The notes under the pieces were generated by a model that saw only the letters and a program-made list of their open reading frames with translations, searched no databases and was not told where the DNA came from. Positions 59,749-64,000 of a stretch of DNA of 64,000 nucleotides are shown one piece after another. A program made the position numbers and the translations under genes. Position 1 is the first letter of the stretch. Every line of letters starts with the position of its first letter. The stretch comes from an uncultured Caulobacterales bacterium (GTDB lineage: Bacteria; Pseudomonadota; Alphaproteobacteria; Caulobacterales; Maricaulaceae), in the NCBI GenBank assembly GCA_937928165.1, contig CALFVT010000004.1, positions 186,001 to 250,000 on the forward strand. Reading direction: 5' to 3'.

Positions 59749-61005
59749 ATGCGCAAACCCAACACGATAGAAAGCCTGTATATCGACTTTGACGCTTTTT
59801 TTGCCAATGTTGAAAAACAGCTTGAGCCGTCCCTACGCTCTCGGCCTTTGGGAATTACCGCATTAAATTCGGAACATTCAGCGCTTATCACCCGCTGCTA
59901 TATTGCAAAGGCGGCGGGTATTAAGCGGGGCATGCGGGTTAAAGAGGCCCGCGCCCTTTGTCCGGATATCGCCATTCGCCAAGCCCGTCCCGATGTCTAT
60001 GTGGATATTCATAATAAGATTTTAGCCGAGATAAACCGCCATGTTCCGGTTGCAAAAGTCTGGTCTATTGATGAAGCGGAATGCCGCTTGATGGGGTCAG
60101 AGCGCCGCCGCGCGAGTGAGATTGCTATAAATATACGCAGCGGGCTTCGGCAAAACATTGGCCCTTTTATTACGCCCTCTATTGGTTTGGCGCCCAATCA
60201 GTTTCTCGCCAAAGTCGCCGCAGAGATGGAAAAGCCTAACGGCCTTGTGATCTTACATCCGCAAGACCTCCCTGGCCCGCTTCTAAATTTAAAGCTGACG
60301 GATTTACCGGGCATATCGAGTAATATGGAGAAACGGCTTCAAGCGGCCCATATAAAAACTGTCAAAGCCTTTTGGAATATCACCGCGAAACACGCCCGCA
60401 GCATATGGAATAACGTCGAGGGAGAGCGCATGTGGCTACAGCTTCATGGTTATGACGTTACCCGTCCGCCAACAAAAAAACGCATGTTTGGTCATAGCCG
60501 CGTTTTATCCGGTGAGTTTAAAAACCCGCGCCGAACCATTGATTGTCTTCACCTTTTAACCGTCAAAGCCGCCTTCAGGCTTCGCCGCGCGGCGTTTCTT
60601 GCCGGCGCAATTTCCATTTCAATTCGCGCGCCCGATCAACCCCGATGGTGGGGCGAGCAGCGTTTTAGCCCTGTGTCCGATGATTTCACTTTTGTTCGCC
60701 ATATGCATCGTCTTTACGCCGAAGGCCTCGCTGCTCTAGGGCACCCCCACACATTAAAGGCCACCTCCGTCATGCTGCATCAACTGACCCGCCGTGAAGA
60801 CCTCGCCTATGATCTCTTTGGCAGCGATCATACGCGCCCCAATAAACAAGAAAACTTCGACAAAGTGATGAGCGTTGTTGATCAGCTTAACCTTAAACAT
60901 GGCCGTGCAGTTTTACACGTAGGAGCCCGCGCCAAACTCCCCGGCGGATATGCAGGGGCAAAAATCGCCTTTGGCCGCGTCCCAGATAAAGAAGATTTTT
61001 TCTAA
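59749..61005 (+). CDS. Y-family translesion DNA polymerase (DinB/UmuC-like)
   Basis: This 418-aa polymerase bypasses lesions and is mutagenic. Catalytic carboxylates are present: Asp13 in YIDFDAFFAN and Asp108/Glu109 in WSIDEAECRL. A helix-hairpin-helix (LTDLPGISSNMEKRL, about 184-198) and little-finger domain (about 245-345) follow; the tail is UmuC-like (VMSVVDQLNLKHGRAVLHVGA). The steric-gate Phe is next to Asp15. It does not match DinB or UmuC cleanly, and no umuD, imuA or dnaE2 is adjacent. A LexA box shows SOS control. Confidence 0.85.
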   Translation: MRKPNTIESLYIDFDAFFANVEKQLEPSLRSRPLGITALNSEHSALITRCYIAKAAGIKRGMRVKEARALCPDIAIRQARPDVYVDIHNKILAEINRHVPVAKVWSIDEAECRLMGSERRRASEIAINIRSGLRQNIGPFITPSIGLAPNQFLAKVAAEMEKPNGLVILHPQDLPGPLLNLKLTDLPGISSNMEKRLQAAHIKTVKAFWNITAKHARSIWNNVEGERMWLQLHGYDVTRPPTKKRMFGHSRVLSGEFKNPRRTIDCLHLLTVKAAFRLRRAAFLAGAISISIRAPDQPRWWGEQRFSPVSDDFTFVRHMHRLYAEGLAALGHPHTLKATSVMLHQLTRREDLAYDLFGSDHTRPNKQENFDKVMSVVDQLNLKHGRAVLHVGARAKLPGGYAGAKIAFGRVPDKEDFF

Positions 61006-61115
61006 GGCAAAAGCCGCAGACTAGGTTTCGCCAGATACGATTCAATACGAGACCTGTAATCATTAAGCTTACTACAACCCATAAAACATCAAAAGCCTTC
61101 TATGGATTGTAATTT

Positions 61116-61643
61116 TTAATTCGTTTGAAAACTATCGTCTGTAAGAATATAATAATAATTCTTGAATTTATAACGATTAGTTTCACCATCAATATAGGCC
61201 GTATTAATCTTTAAATTAACGGCATTATCTTTGCGACCAAGCTCACAACTTAAACCAACAGGCCCAACGACATCGCTTGCTTTTAGATCATTATTTATTT
61301 CAATTTTATGTTTATTATTAAGAGATTTATTATCATACCACAAATCTAATATACGCGTCTTTATAGTTTCATTTTCAAGACTCTGGCTTTCAAAAGCTAA
61401 ATTATATTTATGACCATGGCAGTTAAACTCATAAGCTGTTTCGAAATCACTTACACCGTCAAAAATATATCCATCAATAATAGAACGACCATTCAGCGGT
61501 ATCATTGACACTCTATTGTCTATTGTTTTTAAGACTGGAACATTATTATCTTTAGCTATTAACGCCTTGTTTTGAGATGTTGATGAACATGCCGCTAAAA
61601 TACAACAAAAGAATATCGATATATTAAGACCCCAATGACGCAT
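61116..61643 (-). CDS. AT-rich hypothetical lipoprotein
   Basis: This 175-aa protein has a lipoprotein signal (ISIFFCCILAAC; lipidated Cys19) and a mature part of about 155 residues rich in Asn, Lys, Asp and Ile. The DNA is clearly more AT-rich than its neighbours and uses AT-ending codons, suggesting recent transfer or weak selection. No family is recognised. It ends 111 bp from the polymerase gene, converging with it. Confidence 0.65.
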   Translation of the reverse strand: MRHWGLNISIFFCCILAACSSTSQNKALIAKDNNVPVLKTIDNRVSMIPLNGRSIIDGYIFDGVSDFETAYEFNCHGHKYNLAFESQSLENETIKTRILDLWYDNKSLNNKHKIEINNDLKASDVVGPVGLSCELGRKDNAVNLKINTAYIDGETNRYKFKNYYYILTDDSFQTN

Positions 61644-62128
61644 TATTTTACCTTATATCAGCCGCAGCACACATATCACTATCCATCATGGTAGGCACGT
61701 CACCTGGTAACTCCGTCCCATTAACACGCCGAGAAGAAGAAAGAGCTTAAAAACATGCTCTATCAGCGTAACGAAAACCGCGAGGTTTAGACATCAGATA
61801 CAACTCTGCGAGCTTTCATTGATGTTCAGTTGCCATTGCGGGTTTTGTTAAATCTGACCGGCTAGATATTTGCTCCGTGCTGTCCTTTCACCTTAATCAC
61901 ATTTCTGATACTAAATTCTAAAGTTTAGTTATATTCTTTTAAGCTTGGCACGCAATAGTCTTCACGTTTGGTGTTAACACTTCAGACCATAGGGGCCATT
62001 TTATTGGCAACCGTAACCGCGACGCGCTTTTTCGGTTTCGAGGCCAGATTTATGAAAAAAAATCATAAATTTGGCAAAAACATGATTGACGAGACATAGG
62101 GACAGGGCTACTACGCGCTCACATCTTA
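61644..62128. other. Intergenic region before tRNA-Asp; no gene seen
   Basis: This 485-bp stretch has no convincing ORF. It contains short inverted repeats (61910-61929, ACTAAA/TTTAGT; and the 12-bp-arm hairpin at 62044-62074). It lies between the AT-rich lipoprotein and tRNA-Asp, a common integration point, and could be debris from an old insertion. Confidence 0.5.
62044..62074. repeat. Inverted repeat, 12-bp arms around an A7 loop
   Basis: CCAGATTTATGA (62044-62055) pairs with TCATAAATTTGG (62063-62074) with one mismatch and a seven-A loop. It has no T run after it, so it is not a normal terminator; an operator or structured leader is possible. Confidence 0.5.
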
Positions 62129-62205
<77 letters not shown>

Positions 62206-62250
62206 TTCTTTTTAAGAATGGCTATAAAATAAGACTTTAGATATAATTTA

Positions 62251-62276
62251 GTCCGGTTTGTTCCGGGCTTTTTTTA
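62251..62276 (+). terminator. Rho-independent terminator after tRNA-Asp
   Basis: GTCCGG (62251-62256) pairs with CCGGGC (62263-62268) with one G-U pair, and seven T follow. It is 45 bp beyond the tRNA. Confidence 0.75.
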
Positions 62277-62321
62277 TATGTGAATGACAATGCTGCCATG
62301 AACGGTCTTCAAGACAAACAT

Positions 62322-62353
62322 AAAAAAAGCCTCTGCGCCAAAGCGTAGAGGCC
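62322..62353 (-). terminator. Rho-independent terminator of katG
   Basis: On the minus strand, GCCTCTACGC (62352-62343) pairs with GCGCAGAGGC (62338-62329) with one G-U pair and a four-base loop, followed by seven T. It lies about 20 bp after the katG stop. Confidence 0.8.
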
Positions 62354-62373
62354 ATAAGATCATTTAAAGGGAT

Positions 62374-64000
62374 TTAAACGTCGAAACGGTCTGCCATCAT
62401 GACCTTATCCCATGCGGCAATAAAATCGGCTTTGAACTTATCTTCCGCGCCGTTTTCGGCGTAGACCTCAGCAAGGCCGCGCAAGATAGAATTGGAACCA
62501 AAGACCAGATCCGCCCGCGTGCCTGTATATTTCACAGCGCCGGTCTTGCGGTCTTTACCTTCAAAAAACTCACCCGCATCATCGCTTTGTGACCATTCAA
62601 TACTCATATCCAGCAAGTTTTTCAGCCCCTCATTGGTGAGCGTTTCAGTTTTATCCGTAAACACACCATGGGTTGATCCGCCCGCATTCGCGCCGAGGGT
62701 ACGAAGACCAGCGACCAGAACGGTCATTTCAGGGGCGGTCAGGCCCAAGAGCTGTGCGCGGTCAACCAATAAAGCCTCGGTTGGACGTGGATCGGCTGTC
62801 ATCTTATAGTTCCGAAAGCCGTCAAATTGCGGCTCTAACACTTCAAAGCCTTCAATATCTGTTTGCTCTTGGCTTGCATCCGTACGGCCCGGCGTAAACG
62901 GAACCGTTAGGCCAGAGACCTTTTCAATCGCCGCGCAGCCGCCTAAAACTATGAGGTCAGCTAAAGAAACATTCGCAGTTGACGCGGCTTTAATGCCTTC
63001 AAGCACCTTGATCACTTCGTCTGTACCTTTGTTGACATCCCAATCTTTCTGCGGCGCAAGACGAATACGCGCACCATTGGCGCCGCCGCGCCGATCAGAT
63101 CCACGGTAAGTCGCTGCAGAAGCCCAAGCCGTCGAAACGAGCTGTGATATTGACAAGTCAGAAGCTAAAATCTCTGCCTTTAATGTTTCGATTTCTGCCG
63201 CCGTAACAAGCGGGCCTTCATGGGCCGGAATAGGGTCTTGCCAGATCAGGTCTTCTGCAGGGACTTCTTTGCCTAAATACCGCGCTTTCGGCCCCATGTC
63301 CCGGTGGGTGAGTTTAAACCAAGCCCGAGCATAAGCATCAGCAAACTCTTCAGGATTATCAAAGAAATGCTGCGAAATCTTCGCGTAATCCGGAAAAAGT
63401 TTTAGTGCCATATCTGCCGTTGTCATCATTAGCGGCTGCGTTTTGGATGGATCATGCGCCATGGGCGCTTCAGGCGCGCCTTGCCCGGCAACAGGTGTCC
63501 ACTGCACATGGCCCGACGCACTCGTTGTTTGCTCCCAATCATAGCCGAGAAGGACTTCGAAATATTCCATATTCCATTGATCAGGCGTGGGTGTCCATGC
63601 GCCTTCAAATCCGGCAGTTGTGGTATCATCGCCTTTGCCTGTGCCGTGAGAGTTCATCCAACCAAAGCCTTGATTAGCCATAAGCGCTCCTTCGGGCTCT
63701 ACGCCGACATTTTCTTCTGGGCCCGCCCCGTGGCCTTTGCCAAAAGTATGGCCGCCCGCGACAAGCGCAACGGTTTCATAATCATTCATCGCCATGCGCG
63801 CGAATGTATCACGAATATCATAGGCCGATTTAAGCGGGTCAGGATTGCCATTCGGCCCTTCTGGATTCACGTAAATAAGCCCCATTTCAACTGCAGCTAG
63901 CGGCGTTAAAAGATCGCGCTCACCTGTGTAGCGCTTATCGTCAAGCCATTCGGTTTCTGGCCCCCAATAAATATCCTCTTCGGGTTCATAGACGTCTTCA
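62374..64000 (-). CDS. katG: Catalase-peroxidase, 5' end outside window
   Basis: KatG destroys H2O2 by catalase and peroxidase activity. About 540 codons are visible; the start lies beyond the right edge (the frame is open to 64000). The crosslink Tyr is in [10 protein letters not shown] and the crosslink Met in [13 protein letters not shown]. The proximal haem His is in [14 protein letters not shown]. The C-terminal duplicated peroxidase domain (about 260 residues, including [19 protein letters not shown]) ends in MADRFDV. The distal Arg/Trp/His lie outside the window. Confidence 0.97.
   Translation of the reverse strand, partial: EDVYEPEEDIYWGPETEWLDDKRYTGERDLLTPLAAVEMGLIYVNPEGPNGNPDPLKSAYDIRDTFARMAMNDYETVALVAGGHTFGKGHGAGPEENVGVEPEGALMANQGFGWMNSHGTGKGDDTTTAGFEGAWTPTPDQWNMEYFEVLLGYDWEQTTSASGHVQWTPVAGQGAPEAPMAHDPSKTQPLMMTTADMALKLFPDYAKISQHFFDNPEEFADAYARAWFKLTHRDMGPKARYLGKEVPAEDLIWQDPIPAHEGPLVTAAEIETLKAEILASDLSISQLVSTAWASAATYRGSDRRGGANGARIRLAPQKDWDVNKGTDEVIKVLEGIKAASTANVSLADLIVLGGCAAIEKVSGLTVPFTPGRTDASQEQTDIEGFEVLEPQFDGFRNYKMTADPRPTEALLVDRAQLLGLTAPEMTVLVAGLRTLGANAGGSTHGVFTDKTETLTNEGLKNLLDMSIEWSQSDDAGEFFEGKDRKTGAVKYTGTRADLVFGSNSILRGLAEVYAENGAEDKFKADFIAAWDKVMMADRFDV

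Overview
The window is a stretch of core chromosome from an alphaproteobacterium. Three features point there: the gene order around tpiA-secG-pyrG and ppiD-trpE-trpGDC, the infA-maf-rng-yacG block, and a LexA box of the alphaproteobacterial GTTC-N7-GTTC type. A PopA/PleD-like protein, a candidate CtrA-type TTAA-N7-TTAA site and moderate G+C (just under half by eye, not computed) suggest a marine Caulobacterales/Maricaulales (Hyphomonadaceae-like) relative; that placement is inference. Both ends cut genes: a large surface or outer-membrane protein at the left and katG at the right.

Layout. 1-3777 (minus): a large secreted beta-barrel/SdrD-like protein preceded by a small Cys-containing secreted protein. 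4245-12940 (minus): an AMACR-type CoA transferase, guaA, an RsmB-family methyltransferase, guaB, pyrG, secG and tpiA. 13032-18875 (plus): ppiD and trpE-trpG-trpD-trpC. 18997-21938: a SulP transporter and a GH10 xylanase lipoprotein. 22136-28955 (plus): a complete compact histidine operon headed by a TrpR-like regulator, with HisC fused to HisB and HisI fused to HisE. 28980-33521 (minus): sulfate assimilation genes cysG-DUF2849-cysI-(DUF934/cysH), divergent from an XRE-cupin regulator. 34328-36327 (plus): threonine synthase and an overlapping shikimate-kinase-like P-loop protein. 36329-49625: hemH, an M2 peptidase, a degenerate PopA-like regulator, mfd, sdhE, recG, DUF502, DUF3089 and kdsA. 49805-54027 (plus): a sulfur amino-acid operon (cysteine synthase, sulfurtransferase, cystathionine beta-lyase) ending in a CE15 esterase lipoprotein. 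54165-62205: three tRNAs (Arg-TCT, Pro-TGG, Asp-GTC), an NDUFS4-like complex I subunit, a HerA-like ATPase, DUF192, yacG-rng-maf, infA, a LexA-controlled Y-family polymerase and an AT-rich lipoprotein. The window ends in katG.

How the genes work together. The bulk is biosynthesis (GMP, CTP, Trp, His, Cys, Met, Thr, siroheme, haem, Kdo) with repair genes (mfd, recG, Y-polymerase). Inorganic sulfur is reduced by CysH/CysI with siroheme from CysG and then built into cysteine. GH10 and CE15 lipoproteins suggest surface attack on glucuronoxylan.

Most unusual points: the HisC-HisB fusion in a complete operon that lacks any histidinol-phosphate phosphatase; a perfect 20-bp palindrome of TrpR-box geometry inside the promoter of that operon; a DUF934-CysH fusion; the threonine synthase/shikimate-kinase-like pair, which mirrors the two domains of animal THNSL1; a DUF3089 protein whose nucleophilic Ser is Asn; and the unrecognised secretion or adhesion pair at the left edge. 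No CRISPR array, prophage or intact insertion sequence was seen.
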